A DNA stretch of 42,007 nt from Pseudomonadota bacterium (GTDB taxonomy: Bacteria > Desulfobacterota > Binatia > Binatales > Binataceae). The notes below the pieces were generated by a model. It was not told the DNA's origin. It searched no databases and saw only the letters and a program-made list of their open reading frames with translations. A program made the translations under genes and the position numbers. Of the stretch, positions 35,063-42,007 are shown piece by piece. The first letter of the stretch is position 1; every line of letters starts with the position of its first letter. Location of the stretch: the NCBI GenBank assembly GCA_021323675.1, contig JAJPKP010000059.1, forward strand, positions 1 to 42,007. Reading direction: 5' to 3'.

Positions 35063-36359
35063 GAGCCTCGGCCTCGGCGGCCGCGCGCTTGCGCGTGAAC
35101 TTGATTGCGGCGTTATCGACGTTGATCGAGCAGAGCGATCCGCACATGCTGCACACGTTCGAGCCCGCGGCTTCGCTTTCTTCCTTGTAACGGCGCGCCT
35201 TGTCCGGATCCATCGCCATCGCGTACATCCCTTCCCAATTGAGCGCCTTCCGATACCGGGACATCTCGTCGTTCCAGACCTTCGCGGCGCGAACGCCTTT
35301 GACAAGGTCGCCGGAGTGCGCCGCGATTCGGGTCGCGATCACTCCTTCGCGCACGTCGTCGATATCGGGGAGCCGCAGATGCTCGGCCGGGGTCACGTAG
35401 CAAAGGAAATCGGTGCCGGCGGCGGAGGCAATCGCGCCGCCGATCGCGCCGGTGATGTGATCGTAGCCGGGCGCGACGTCGCAAGTGAGCGGTCCCAGGA
35501 CATAAAAGGGCGCACCCGAGCAAACGCGCTTTTCCAGCTTGACATTGGCCTCGATCTGATCGAGCGGCACATGGCCGGGTCCTTCGATCATAACCTGCAC
35601 GCCGTTGGCCCGCGCGCGGTCGGTCAGTTCGCCCAAAATCAGCAGCTCCGCGAGCTGTCCCCGATCGGTGGCGTCACCGGTGGCTCCGGGCCTGAGCCCG
35701 TCGCCGAGCGAGATGGTCACGTCGTGTTCGCGCAGGATCGCGCATACTTCGTCAAAGTGTTCGTAAAGCGGATTCTCGTTGCCGGTCCGCTCGATCCACG
35801 AGGCAAGCAGCGCGCCGCCGCGCGAGACAATTCCTTCGATCCGCTGATGGCGGCGCAGGCGCATCACGCTCTCCCGCGTGACTCCGCAATGAAGCGTCAT
35901 GTAGTCAACGCCCTGGCGAGCCTGGCGCTCGATGACTTCGAGAAAGAAGGCGGCGTCCATGTCCATGATCGAGCGCTCGGAGGCGACCTGGTAGATCGGC
36001 ACCGTCCCGAGGATCACCGGGCATCGCGAGACGATCTCGCATCGAATCCGATCCAGGTCGGTGCCGGTCGACAGATCCATCACCGAGTCCGCGCCGTAGC
36101 GGACGGCGGTGTAGAGCTTTTCGATTTCCTCGCCGAGGAGCTGATGAAAGTTCGAGGCGCCGAGGTTGGCGTTGACCTTGGTGCGCAGCGTCTTGCCGAT
36201 TCCGATCGCGCGGAACTGATGATGGTGATTGTGCGGGATGACAAGCTCGCCGGTGGCGACCAGCGCTCGAATTTCCTCGGGGGCGAAGCCTTCGTCCTCG
36301 GCCACCTCGGTCATTTCGCGGGTGACGATTCCCTGGCGGGCGGCTTCAATCTGGGTCAT
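35055..36359 (-). CDS. thiC: Phosphomethylpyrimidine synthase ThiC
   Basis: Radical-SAM enzyme converting aminoimidazole ribotide to hydroxymethylpyrimidine phosphate in thiamine synthesis. The C-terminal cluster-binding motif C-x2-C-x4-C is present (NVCSMCGSLCS). Conserved blocks include VNANLGAS, DSVMDLSTG, MTLHCGVT, SLGDGLRPG and MIEGPGHVPLDQI. At 434 residues it is the shorter form without the long N-terminal extension. I chose ATG at 36359 because GGAGG lies eight bases upstream. No TPP riboswitch fits the 49 bases between it and the preceding gene, so regulation must act elsewhere. It sits between a small membrane protein gene and bcp. Confidence 0.95.
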   Translation of the reverse strand: MTQIEAARQGIVTREMTEVAEDEGFAPEEIRALVATGELVIPHNHHHQFRAIGIGKTLRTKVNANLGASNFHQLLGEEIEKLYTAVRYGADSVMDLSTGTDLDRIRCEIVSRCPVILGTVPIYQVASERSIMDMDAAFFLEVIERQARQGVDYMTLHCGVTRESVMRLRRHQRIEGIVSRGGALLASWIERTGNENPLYEHFDEVCAILREHDVTISLGDGLRPGATGDATDRGQLAELLILGELTDRARANGVQVMIEGPGHVPLDQIEANVKLEKRVCSGAPFYVLGPLTCDVAPGYDHITGAIGGAIASAAGTDFLCYVTPAEHLRLPDIDDVREGVIATRIAAHSGDLVKGVRAAKVWNDEMSRYRKALNWEGMYAMAMDPDKARRYKEESEAAGSNVCSMCGSLCSINVDNAAIKFTRKRAAAEAEAHA

Positions 36360-36408
36360 CGCAAATACCTCCGCGGACGCACGTTTCCGCGTCAATCTTC
36401 TCTATATT

Positions 36409-36654
36409 TTAGTCTTCACCGTAGTCGATGCCATGCTTCTCGCACAGCGCGCGAAGCTGCTGGATCATTCGCTCCGATCGCGCGAGATGCGCGATCGCGA
36501 TGAAGTTCGCCAGCGCCACCATCAGCATCGCCCCCGTAGCCCAATACATGTGGGAAATCACGCTGCCGCCGTGAATCACGCCGACGCCTTTGGCGTATGC
36601 CACGAACAGGATCGCAAGACCGGCGATTGTCAGCGCAATCGTGACCCGGGTCAT
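36409..36654 (-). CDS. Small membrane protein of unknown function (81 residues)
   Basis: Two predicted membrane helices (residues 3-22 TRVTIALTIAGLAILFVAYA and about 36-57 MYWATGAMLMVALANFIAIAHLA) followed by a charged helix (RSERMIQQLRALCEKHGIDYGED). I recognise no family. It starts six bases after the nuoI stop and ends 49 bases before thiC, so it is translated with both. Proximity to nuoI suggests a role at the membrane near a ferredoxin-type electron carrier, but nothing in the sequence proves that. Confidence 0.7.
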   Translation of the reverse strand: MTRVTIALTIAGLAILFVAYAKGVGVIHGGSVISHMYWATGAMLMVALANFIAIAHLARSERMIQQLRALCEKHGIDYGED

Positions 36655-36660
36655 GGCGGG

Positions 36661-37365
36661 TTAGTTGCCGCTTCGGGCGTGATGGCGATCGATCGCCGGA
36701 ATTTCGGGCGAAGGCTCGGTTTGGGCGTAATGCCGGGGCAACGCGCGTTCGGTGTAGGTCTTGAGCTCGGGGCGTTCGGGGTTGTAGACCTGCGCTTCCT
36801 GTTCGCGGTACCAGGCCTGCATTTCCTCCATGTTGCCTTCGCGGCCTTTTTCGGCGATGACGCGCGAGCGATGCATCAGCATCTCTTTGGTCTCGACGAA
36901 GTCCTTGCGATCGAAACCCCAGATGCGCGGATGCACGTAAGTGTCCATCCGGATTGCGTCGCACGGGCAGGCTTCCACGCACAACCCGCAGTAGATGCAT
37001 CGCAGCGTGTCGATCTCGTAGCGAACCGGGAACTTCTCGACGTGAGGATCGGGCGACTCGCCCGCTTCGATATAGATGCATTGCGCGGGGCAGGCCGTCG
37101 CGCACAGGTAACAGGCCGTGCATCGCACGGCGCCGTTCTCGCGCAGGGTGAGCCGATGGCTTCCGCGATAGTGGTCGGAGTAGCGCTTGCGCTCCTCGGG
37201 GTACTGAACGGTGGTGAACGCGCGGCGCGATTTCGCCAGCCCGAAAAGATGGGCCGCGTTGATAACCAGGTTGCGCCCGAGATGATAGCTGGTGATCGCG
37301 AGACCCTTGACGATTTCGGGAATGTAAATCTTCTCCCAGAAGGTCATTTCCTCGCGTCTTTTCAT
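36661..37365 (-). CDS. nuoI: NADH-quinone oxidoreductase subunit I-like 2[4Fe-4S] protein
   Basis: A 234-residue NuoI homologue. Two cluster motifs are complete: CTACYLCATACP and CIYCGLCVEACP (each C-x2-C-x2-C-x3-C-P). The N-terminus (IYIPEIVKGLAITSYHLGRN) and the stretch TVQYPEERKRYSDHYRGSHRL are typical of NuoI. The C-terminal 60 residues are longer than in many NuoI proteins and rich in Glu and Arg. In complex I it passes electrons from the peripheral arm to the quinone. Here no other nuo gene is visible, so it is an orphan copy or serves another complex. Translation may start at 37365 or at the Met six codons later. A promoter lies at 37452-37481. Confidence 0.9.
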   Translation of the reverse strand: MKRREEMTFWEKIYIPEIVKGLAITSYHLGRNLVINAAHLFGLAKSRRAFTTVQYPEERKRYSDHYRGSHRLTLRENGAVRCTACYLCATACPAQCIYIEAGESPDPHVEKFPVRYEIDTLRCIYCGLCVEACPCDAIRMDTYVHPRIWGFDRKDFVETKEMLMHRSRVIAEKGREGNMEEMQAWYREQEAQVYNPERPELKTYTERALPRHYAQTEPSPEIPAIDRHHARSGN

Positions 37366-37378
37366 CTCAAACCAGCGT

Positions 37379-37398
37379 AAAAATCCTTTGTCAGGATT
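37379..37398 (-). promoter_or_regulatory. Terminator-like hairpin in the nuoI leader
   Basis: On the minus strand AATCCT-GACAA-AGGATT forms a 6-bp stem followed by TTT, giving GGATTTTTAC. It lies 14 bases before the nuoI start. A weak stem, but it could work as an attenuator. Confidence 0.35.
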
Positions 37399-37451
37399 GG
37401 ATTTTCGCCGCTACGGCCGGCGCGGCGCAAATTACCGGACTACTTGCGGCC

Positions 37452-37481
37452 ACTATAGGTTTCGCAAGGAAGGGCAGTCAA
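37452..37481 (-). promoter_or_regulatory. Promoter of the nuoI-thiC-bcp unit
   Basis: Minus-strand TTGACT (37481-37476), an 18-base spacer and TATAGT (37457-37452) closely match the sigma-70 consensus. Transcription would start near 37445, about 80 bases before nuoI. Confidence 0.65.
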
Positions 37482-37585
37482 GGTTACGCACCCCGCCGCA
37501 AACCGCGGTCATCGATTCTCCCGACCGCGCCCGAAGCGATCGCCATCTTTCACCCGCGGGCGCTATCCGATAGACATTGCACGCC

Positions 37586-38809
37586 ATGAAATCGCCCGCC
37601 GCAGCCATCGTCTCGCTCGAACGCAGGATCTCGCGCAGCGAGGCGGCTCATACTCTCACCGCCAGCTTCCTCGGATGGACGCTGGATGCGTTCGACTTCT
37701 TTGTGCTGGTCTTCGTCCTTCCAACCATCGCCGCCGAATACCACCGGTCCGTGGCGGATGTCGCCTTCACGATCACGGCGACGCTCGCGATGCGCCCGCT
37801 GGGAGCAATCCTCTTTGGATGGCTCGCCGATCGCTACGGCAGGCGCACGCCGCTGATGGCCGACATCATCTTCTATTCCGTAATCGAGGTGCTCAGCGGA
37901 CTTGCGCCCAGCTATCACGTGTTCCTCTTCCTGCGCGCGCTCTATGGAATCGGGATGGGCGGTGAATGGGGAGTGGGGGCGGCGCTGGCGATGGAGGCGG
38001 TCGGGCCGAAATCGCGCGGATTTTTCTCCGGCCTGCTGCAGGAAGGCTATGCGGTGGGCTATCTGCTCGCGGCTGCGGCTTATTTCTTTGTCTTTCCCCA
38101 CTTCGGATGGCGCGCGCTGTTCTTTGTCGGCGGCCTGCCCGCGCTTCTGACGATTTATATCCGCAGCAAGGTTCCCGAATCGCAAGCGTGGGAGCGCACG
38201 CGGCCTACAGCCCACGACGTCGCCCGCGCTATCCGCTCCAACCTGGCGCCGCTCGGGTACCTGGTGCTGCTGATGACGATGATGAACTTCGTCTCGCACG
38301 GAACCCAGGATCTTTACCCCACCTTTCTGCAGAAGCAGCGCGGACTCGATGCGCGCACGGTGGCGACAATCGCGGTCATCTACAATGTCGGCGCGCTGCT
38401 GGGCGGACTCATGTTTGGCTACTTTTCCGACCGATGGGGGCGGCGCTGGGCGATGGGATCCGCGGTCACGCTGGCGGCGCTGATCGTGCCGTTCTGGATC
38501 TATCCGAAATCGCTGGCGATGCTCTCGGCGGGAGCATTCATGATGCAGTTCATGGTGCAGGGCGCATGGGGCATCGTTCCCGCCCATCTGGCCGAACTCT
38601 CTCCGCCCCAGGTGCGCGGACTTTTCTCCGGCGTCGCCTATCAATCCGGCGTGTTCTTCGCGTCGTTCGCCGCTTTCGGGGAAGCGCTGCTTGCCGAGCG
38701 GTTCGGCTATGGGGCGGCGATGGCGGGAACGGCGGCGGTTGTGATGGTAATCACGGTCATTGTCATCGCATTTGGCCGCGAACGCTTCGGCGCGGAATTG
38801 TCCAGCTAA
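37586..38809 (+). CDS. MFS transporter, sialate/aromatic-acid:H+ symporter-like
   Basis: A 407-residue major facilitator with 12 expected membrane helices. The loop 2-3 motif is GWLADRYGRRTPLM, and the first helix has LGWTLDAFDFFVLVFVLP, the D-x-F-D pattern of the SHS and AAHS symporter families. GGEWGVGAALAMEAV and YFSDRWGRRWAMG add support. These families import carboxylates such as lactate, sialic acid or aromatic acids with protons. The frame also allows a TTG start at 37577; I used the ATG. It is divergent from nuoI and followed by a GC hairpin and then the LLM oxidoreductase gene, so it may import that pathway's substrate. Confidence 0.88.
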   Translation: MKSPAAAIVSLERRISRSEAAHTLTASFLGWTLDAFDFFVLVFVLPTIAAEYHRSVADVAFTITATLAMRPLGAILFGWLADRYGRRTPLMADIIFYSVIEVLSGLAPSYHVFLFLRALYGIGMGGEWGVGAALAMEAVGPKSRGFFSGLLQEGYAVGYLLAAAAYFFVFPHFGWRALFFVGGLPALLTIYIRSKVPESQAWERTRPTAHDVARAIRSNLAPLGYLVLLMTMMNFVSHGTQDLYPTFLQKQRGLDARTVATIAVIYNVGALLGGLMFGYFSDRWGRRWAMGSAVTLAALIVPFWIYPKSLAMLSAGAFMMQFMVQGAWGIVPAHLAELSPPQVRGLFSGVAYQSGVFFASFAAFGEALLAERFGYGAAMAGTAAVVMVITVIVIAFGRERFGAELSS

Positions 38810-38827
38810 ACATTGGCGACCGTAGTA

Positions 38828-38845
38828 CGGCGCGCCGCCGCGCCG
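38828..38845 (+). repeat. GC-rich hairpin after the MFS gene
   Basis: CGGCGCG-CCGC-CGCGCCG forms a 7-bp stem with a four-base loop, 18 bases after the stop codon. No T-tract follows, so it is not a standard intrinsic terminator. Confidence 0.4.
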
Positions 38846-38928
38846 CATAAGCGGGACTTTCCCTGAACTCAGGATTGCGCTAAACGACCGGTATTGAAGG
38901 CGAGCGCCATCCCGCCGGAGGTGAACCC

Positions 38929-40053
38929 ATGAAGTTTGGCCTATTCTACGAAATATCCGTCCCCCGTCCGTGGGGCCGGGAAACCGAAAAAACCGTGTAT
39001 GACCGATGCCTCGAGCAGGTGAAGCTTGCGGATGAGCTCGGTTTCGATTCGGTGTGGGCGGTCGAACATCATTTCCTCGAAGAATATTCGCATTGCCCCG
39101 CGCCGGAACTGTTTCTGACCGCCTGCGCGATGGTGACGAAGAAGATGCGCGTCGGGCATGGAATCGTCGTTTGCGTGCCCGAATTCAACCATCCGATTAA
39201 AATCGCCGAGCGCACCGCCGTCCTCGACATCCTCAGCGGCGGCCGTCTCGAAGTCGGCACCGGACGCTCGGCTACCTGGACGGAGCTGGGCGGCTTTCGC
39301 GTGAACCCCGACGAGACCAAGAAAACCTGGGACGAAATCGTGCATTGCCTGCCCAAGATGTGGACGCAGGAGCGATACTCCTACCAGGGACGGTCGTGGT
39401 CGATGCCGCAGCGGACCATCGTTCCAAAGCCCTATCAGAAACCGCATCCGCCGATGTGGGTGGCGGTCACCAGCCCCGGCACCGAGATCGATGCGGCTGA
39501 GCGCGGGATGGGCAGCCTGGGGCTGACCTTCGGAGGTTTCGCCGAGCAGGAAGAGAAGGTCAAACGCTACCGCAAGATCATCCGGAGTTGCGAGCCGGTC
39601 GGCGAATTCATCAACGAAGCCGTCTCGACCGTTAACTTCCTGTTCTGTCACGAGGATGACGCGGAAGGCGTGAAGATCGGCAAGCGATTTACCGGGGCCT
39701 TCAACTACCTGGCGGCCCAGCTTTTGGCCGCCCGCGAGGCCTACCCGACCAAGTCGTATCCGTCGTTGGGATTGCTTCCGTCGCTGCGCCGCGATGCGGC
39801 CGGGCCGGGCGACGAATCGGGCGCACCCGAGGGCATCGCGATTGGAAATCCGGCTCGACTGGTGCGCGAACTCAAGAAGTGGGAGTCGGTCGGAGTCGAT
39901 CGCGTCAACTTCCTGCTGAACGCGCTCGAAACCGTCCCGCAGGAGCAGGTGCTGAATTCGCTGCGCCTGTTCGCGAAGGAAGTAATGCCGCATTTCGAAA
40001 AGAAAGAGGGGCAGAAACACGAAGCTGCCGCCGCAGCCGCAGGAGCCCGCTGA
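38929..40053 (+). CDS. LLM-class flavin-dependent oxidoreductase (luciferase-like)
   Basis: A 374-residue (beta/alpha)8 monooxygenase of the bacterial luciferase superfamily. The N-terminus KFGLFYEISVPRPWG, then LADELGFDSVWAVEHHFLEEYS, VGHGIVVCVPEFNHPIKIAERTAVLDILSGGRLEVGTGRS and PPMWVAVTSPGT are family landmarks for FMN- or F420-dependent members. The Glu-His-His before FLEEY is characteristic of the alkanal monooxygenase branch. A strong Shine-Dalgarno sequence (GGAGGTGAA) precedes the ATG. The TGA overlaps the next ATG (TGATG), so the two proteins are translationally coupled. Substrate is unknown; FMN versus F420 cannot be decided here. Confidence 0.9.
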   Translation: MKFGLFYEISVPRPWGRETEKTVYDRCLEQVKLADELGFDSVWAVEHHFLEEYSHCPAPELFLTACAMVTKKMRVGHGIVVCVPEFNHPIKIAERTAVLDILSGGRLEVGTGRSATWTELGGFRVNPDETKKTWDEIVHCLPKMWTQERYSYQGRSWSMPQRTIVPKPYQKPHPPMWVAVTSPGTEIDAAERGMGSLGLTFGGFAEQEEKVKRYRKIIRSCEPVGEFINEAVSTVNFLFCHEDDAEGVKIGKRFTGAFNYLAAQLLAAREAYPTKSYPSLGLLPSLRRDAAGPGDESGAPEGIAIGNPARLVRELKKWESVGVDRVNFLLNALETVPQEQVLNSLRLFAKEVMPHFEKKEGQKHEAAAAAAGAR

Positions 40054-40808
40054 TGCCGCCGCGTTTTGGAACATTGGATTTGAACGCGTGGGCCCGGATG
40101 GCATCCACGATCAACGGCTTCAAGACCGAGGAATGGAAACTGAAAGGCGCGGAGATTCTCGAGCTTCATCTCGAGATCGACGACGATCCCGCCGATGCGC
40201 TGATTCCGCGCACGATGCATCCGGCGATCCCCGCCTACACGATCATCAACGTGATGCACGCGCCGGACAGCCCGGTCGGACCTTTCAGCATCGGCGAAGT
40301 CAGAATCGCCGGCCGCACCGGCGTCCGCCCGCGCGGATTCGTCCTGCGCAGCTTCTGCGACAGCGAGGCCGCGCGCAAGGAGCTTGCCGCGCGATGGGGT
40401 TTTCCGGTCGCGCCCGCGGACGTAAGCGTCTCGGTCCGCCACGACCGTGTCGTCGGGAAAGTGGCGGTCAACGGGAAAACTGTCCTGCACGCCGAGCTAA
40501 TCGATCGCGACGCGATCTCCGGCAACGACATCCAGTACATCGCCTCGATGCATCTGGCGCGCAACCGCGACGATCAGAAGCTCGTGCTGGTGCAGGTGGA
40601 CCCGGAATATACGTTCTCGAAGGCTGAGCGCGGAAGGCCGAGCGTGGTGACGCTCGACAACGATGCGTTCGGGGCGGATGGGCATCTGCGGCTGATGAAT
40701 CCGATCATGGCGAGCTTCGCGGTCGCCGACGTCACGCTGCCGAAGATTCGCTACATCTGCAATCCCGAGCTTCCGGCGCTGCAGGGAACGACGAAAGTCG
40801 CCGCCTGA
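40053..40808 (+). CDS. Acetoacetate decarboxylase-like protein lacking the catalytic lysine
   Basis: A 251-residue protein with the overall pattern of the acetoacetate decarboxylase family: PAIPAYTIINVMHAPDSPVGPFSIGEVRIAG, then FVLRSFCDSEAARKELAARWGFP, and beta strands to the end. In active decarboxylases the segment after GFP is a Lys-Lys pair whose first lysine forms the Schiff base; here it reads GFP-V119-A120-P. Decarboxylation by that mechanism therefore seems impossible, and another aldol- or lyase-type reaction, or binding only, is likelier. Coupling to the LLM oxidoreductase through TGATG implies shared substrates. The family call is by motif order and should be treated as probable. 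Confidence 0.72.
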   Translation: MPPRFGTLDLNAWARMASTINGFKTEEWKLKGAEILELHLEIDDDPADALIPRTMHPAIPAYTIINVMHAPDSPVGPFSIGEVRIAGRTGVRPRGFVLRSFCDSEAARKELAARWGFPVAPADVSVSVRHDRVVGKVAVNGKTVLHAELIDRDAISGNDIQYIASMHLARNRDDQKLVLVQVDPEYTFSKAERGRPSVVTLDNDAFGADGHLRLMNPIMASFAVADVTLPKIRYICNPELPALQGTTKVAA

Positions 40809-40819
40809 GGCGCAGCTCA

Positions 40820-40888
40820 AAATCCGCGGGTTGAGCAGGCCGGCCGCCGGAGACACTGGCGCTTGAAGCCTGCGAAATCCGCGGATTT
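40820..40888. repeat. Pair of palindromic AAATCCGCGG elements 55 bases apart
   Basis: AAATCCGCGGGTT (40820-40832) and AAATCCGCGGATTT (40875-40888) share ten identical bases, and the second is a perfect 14-base palindrome followed by GCTTTTCT. The first sits in a larger inverted repeat, GCTCAA-N10-TTGAGC. They occupy the 91-base gap before the epoxide hydrolase gene. They may be paired operators, or the second copy may be a weak terminator. Confidence 0.5.
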
Positions 40889-40899
40889 GCTTTTCTCCG

Positions 40900-41793
40900 A
40901 TGCCTGATCCCTGGCGATTCGAGCATCTTGCCCTCAAGAGCGGGCTCAGAATGCGCGTCGCAAGGGCGGGTAGCGGTCCCCTCGTCGTGATGCTGCACGG
41001 GTTTCCGGAATGCTGGTACTCCTGGCGGCATCAACTCCGCAAGCTTTCGGATTCCTTCGATTGCGTGGCGCCCGAGATGCGCGGTTACGGCGAAACCGAC
41101 GCGCCGGTCGGAATCGAAAACTACACTGTCGAGAAGCTGGTCGGCGACGTCACCGATCTGATCGAGGCAATCGGCCATCGGCGCGCGATCGTGGTCGGCC
41201 ATGATTGGGGCGGAGGAATCGCGTGGGCGACGGCGCTGATGCGCCCCGAGTGCGTCGAGCGCCTCATCGTTCTGAACTGCCCGCATCCGAAGCGGTTTTC
41301 CGAAGAGCTGCGGCGCAATCCGCGCCAGATGCTGCGCAGTTGGTACATGCTGTTCTTCCAGATTCCCGCGCTGCCGGAGGCGATGTTTCGCGCGCGCAAC
41401 TTCGCGCTGCTGGACCGGGCGCTGATGGAAGGCACGGTGCGCAAGGATGCGATAACCGCCGAGGACATGCGCTACTTTCGCGCGGCATTCGCGAATCCCT
41501 ATTCGATCACCGCGGCAATCAACTACTATCGCGCGGCTTTTCGGATCGGGCGCCGTCCGAGCGCGTACCAATGGCTCGATCGGAAAATCGCGGCGCCCAC
41601 GATGCTCATCTGGGGCGAGCGCGATTTCGCGCTCGGAAAAGAGCTGACCCGCGGGATGGAGCCGCTGTTCAGCGGGCGCTTCGAGATCCGTTATGTCCCG
41701 GAGGCGGGACACTGGGTGCAGCAGGAAGAGCCGGAGCGGGTGAGCGCGTGGATGCGTGAATTTATGAGCCGGCCTATCGAGAACCGGCGATAA
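40900..41793 (+). CDS. Alpha/beta hydrolase, epoxide hydrolase / haloacetate dehalogenase type
   Basis: A 297-residue hydrolase with an aspartate nucleophile: HGFPE (33-37, oxyanion region), D102 in GHDWGG, D242 in WGERDFALG and H271 in AGHWVQQE. The cap region has INYYRAAFR, including tyrosines that in epoxide hydrolases protonate the epoxide oxygen. Fluoro- or haloacetate dehalogenases share most of these motifs, so substrate class is not settled. No good Shine-Dalgarno sequence precedes the ATG; the 14-base palindrome ends 11 bases before it. With the LLM oxidoreductase and the ADC-like protein it forms a likely oxidative catabolic group. Confidence 0.88.
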   Translation: MPDPWRFEHLALKSGLRMRVARAGSGPLVVMLHGFPECWYSWRHQLRKLSDSFDCVAPEMRGYGETDAPVGIENYTVEKLVGDVTDLIEAIGHRRAIVVGHDWGGGIAWATALMRPECVERLIVLNCPHPKRFSEELRRNPRQMLRSWYMLFFQIPALPEAMFRARNFALLDRALMEGTVRKDAITAEDMRYFRAAFANPYSITAAINYYRAAFRIGRRPSAYQWLDRKIAAPTMLIWGERDFALGKELTRGMEPLFSGRFEIRYVPEAGHWVQQEEPERVSAWMREFMSRPIENRR

Positions 41794-41918
41794 TCAGGCT
41801 GTTACATTCTGGCAATTTTTCCGACAAAGTAGTCGCGAGGAGATTCGGCTTTACTCAACTTCGGCCCGCAGCTACTCTCATGAAGGGAACAAACGCTCGG
41901 ACCGCAGCCTTTCTCGTA

Positions 41919-41986
41919 GATCCCGCCTAGATGATCGCAGGGTCTTCCGTTTTGGGGGCAGCCCGACCAAGCCCGGAAGGAGGGCT
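41919..41986 (+). promoter_or_regulatory. Structured 5' leader with three hairpins, the last enclosing the ribosome binding site
   Basis: Hairpin 1: GATCCCGC (41919-41926) with GCAGGGTC (41937-41944), one mismatch. Hairpin 2: TTGG (41952-41955) with CCAA (41967-41970), extended by GGG/CCC. Hairpin 3: AGCCC (41970-41974) with GGGCT (41982-41986), whose loop and 3' arm hold the AGGAGG that serves ATG 41991. Hairpins 2 and 3 share base 41970, so they may compete. Confidence 0.5.
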
Positions 41987-41990
41987 TTCA

Positions 41991-42007
41991 ATGCCCACTA
42001 AGTTGTA
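41991..42007 (+). CDS. Start of a gene, possibly an RRM RNA-binding protein (3' truncated by window end)
   Basis: Five complete codons (Met-Pro-Thr-Lys-Leu) plus TA are visible before the window ends, so the next residue is Tyr if translation continues. AGGAGG lies eight bases upstream, so the start is well supported. Small bacterial RRM proteins often begin M-x-x-K-L-Y-V-G-N-L, which makes that family a reasonable guess, and a structured, masking leader would suit a regulated RNA-binding protein. This is inference from six residues. Confidence 0.35.

Noticed and set aside
34589..35305. Longer peroxiredoxin frame starting at 35305
   Set aside because: The extra 81 codons lie inside thiC and are Arg/Ser/Pro-rich; the Bcp fold starts at 35062.
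36360..36408. TPP riboswitch before thiC
   Set aside because: Only 49 bases separate thiC from the gene before it, too few for the element, and no conserved riboswitch sequence is seen there or in the nuoI leader.
37550..38848. 432-codon minus-strand open frame
   Set aside because: Antisense to the MFS transporter gene.

Overview
This GC-rich window looks like chromosomal DNA of an uncultured, probably soil- or sediment-dwelling Gram-negative bacterium. Clues are lipoproteins with lipoboxes, an RND efflux pump, an orphan NuoI, an archaeal-type ATP-dependent DNA ligase, a secreted VWFA protein of the acidobacterial-related type, and a catabolic block of flavin-dependent oxidoreductase, acetoacetate-decarboxylase-like protein and epoxide hydrolase. 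This gene mix suits Desulfobacterota/Binatota-like or Acidobacteriota lineages. The placement is inference; no rRNA or marker gene settles it. I see no tRNA, rRNA, CRISPR array, insertion sequence or prophage gene. Genes are packed in short operons on both strands.

Layout. 1-2052: 3' part of an AAA/TPR signalling ATPase. 2075-3310: D-Ala-D-Ala carboxypeptidase. 3430-6996: a glycosyltransferase-methyltransferase fusion, two predicted lipoproteins (one with a CAP-like domain) and an alpha/beta hydrolase. 7066-8742: DNA ligase. 8871-19145 (minus strand): ruvX, mltG, a membrane protein with a Gly/Asn/Gln-rich middle, a MoxR ATPase, a DUF58 protein, two large VWA membrane proteins and a Nudix hydrolase, closed by an intrinsic terminator; a 69-codon gene lies beyond it. 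19264-21735: M23 peptidase and a glycerophosphodiesterase, then a terminator. 21795-25302: divergent secreted phosphoesterase and secreted VWFA protein. 25328-27088: TPP enzyme. 27222-32243: TetR, RND permease and adaptor behind a promoter/operator that can be read directly. 32376-34502: histidine phosphatase and rhodanese-MoeB fusion. 34589-37365: nuoI, a small membrane protein, thiC and a peroxiredoxin. 37586-41793: MFS transporter, LLM oxidoreductase, ADC-like protein and epoxide hydrolase. 41991-end: first codons of a gene, perhaps an RRM RNA-binding protein, behind a structured leader.

How it fits together. The largest theme is the cell envelope: DacA, MltG, an M23 peptidase and a MoxR-DUF58-VWA-VWA module within 20 kb suggest a chaperone-like machine working at the envelope. 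The best candidates for new biology are the MoxR/VWA operon with its low-complexity first gene, the structured leaders before the last gene and before the histidine phosphatase, an ADC-like protein lacking the catalytic lysine, and paired palindromes before the epoxide hydrolase. All similarities were judged by reading motifs; no database search was run.
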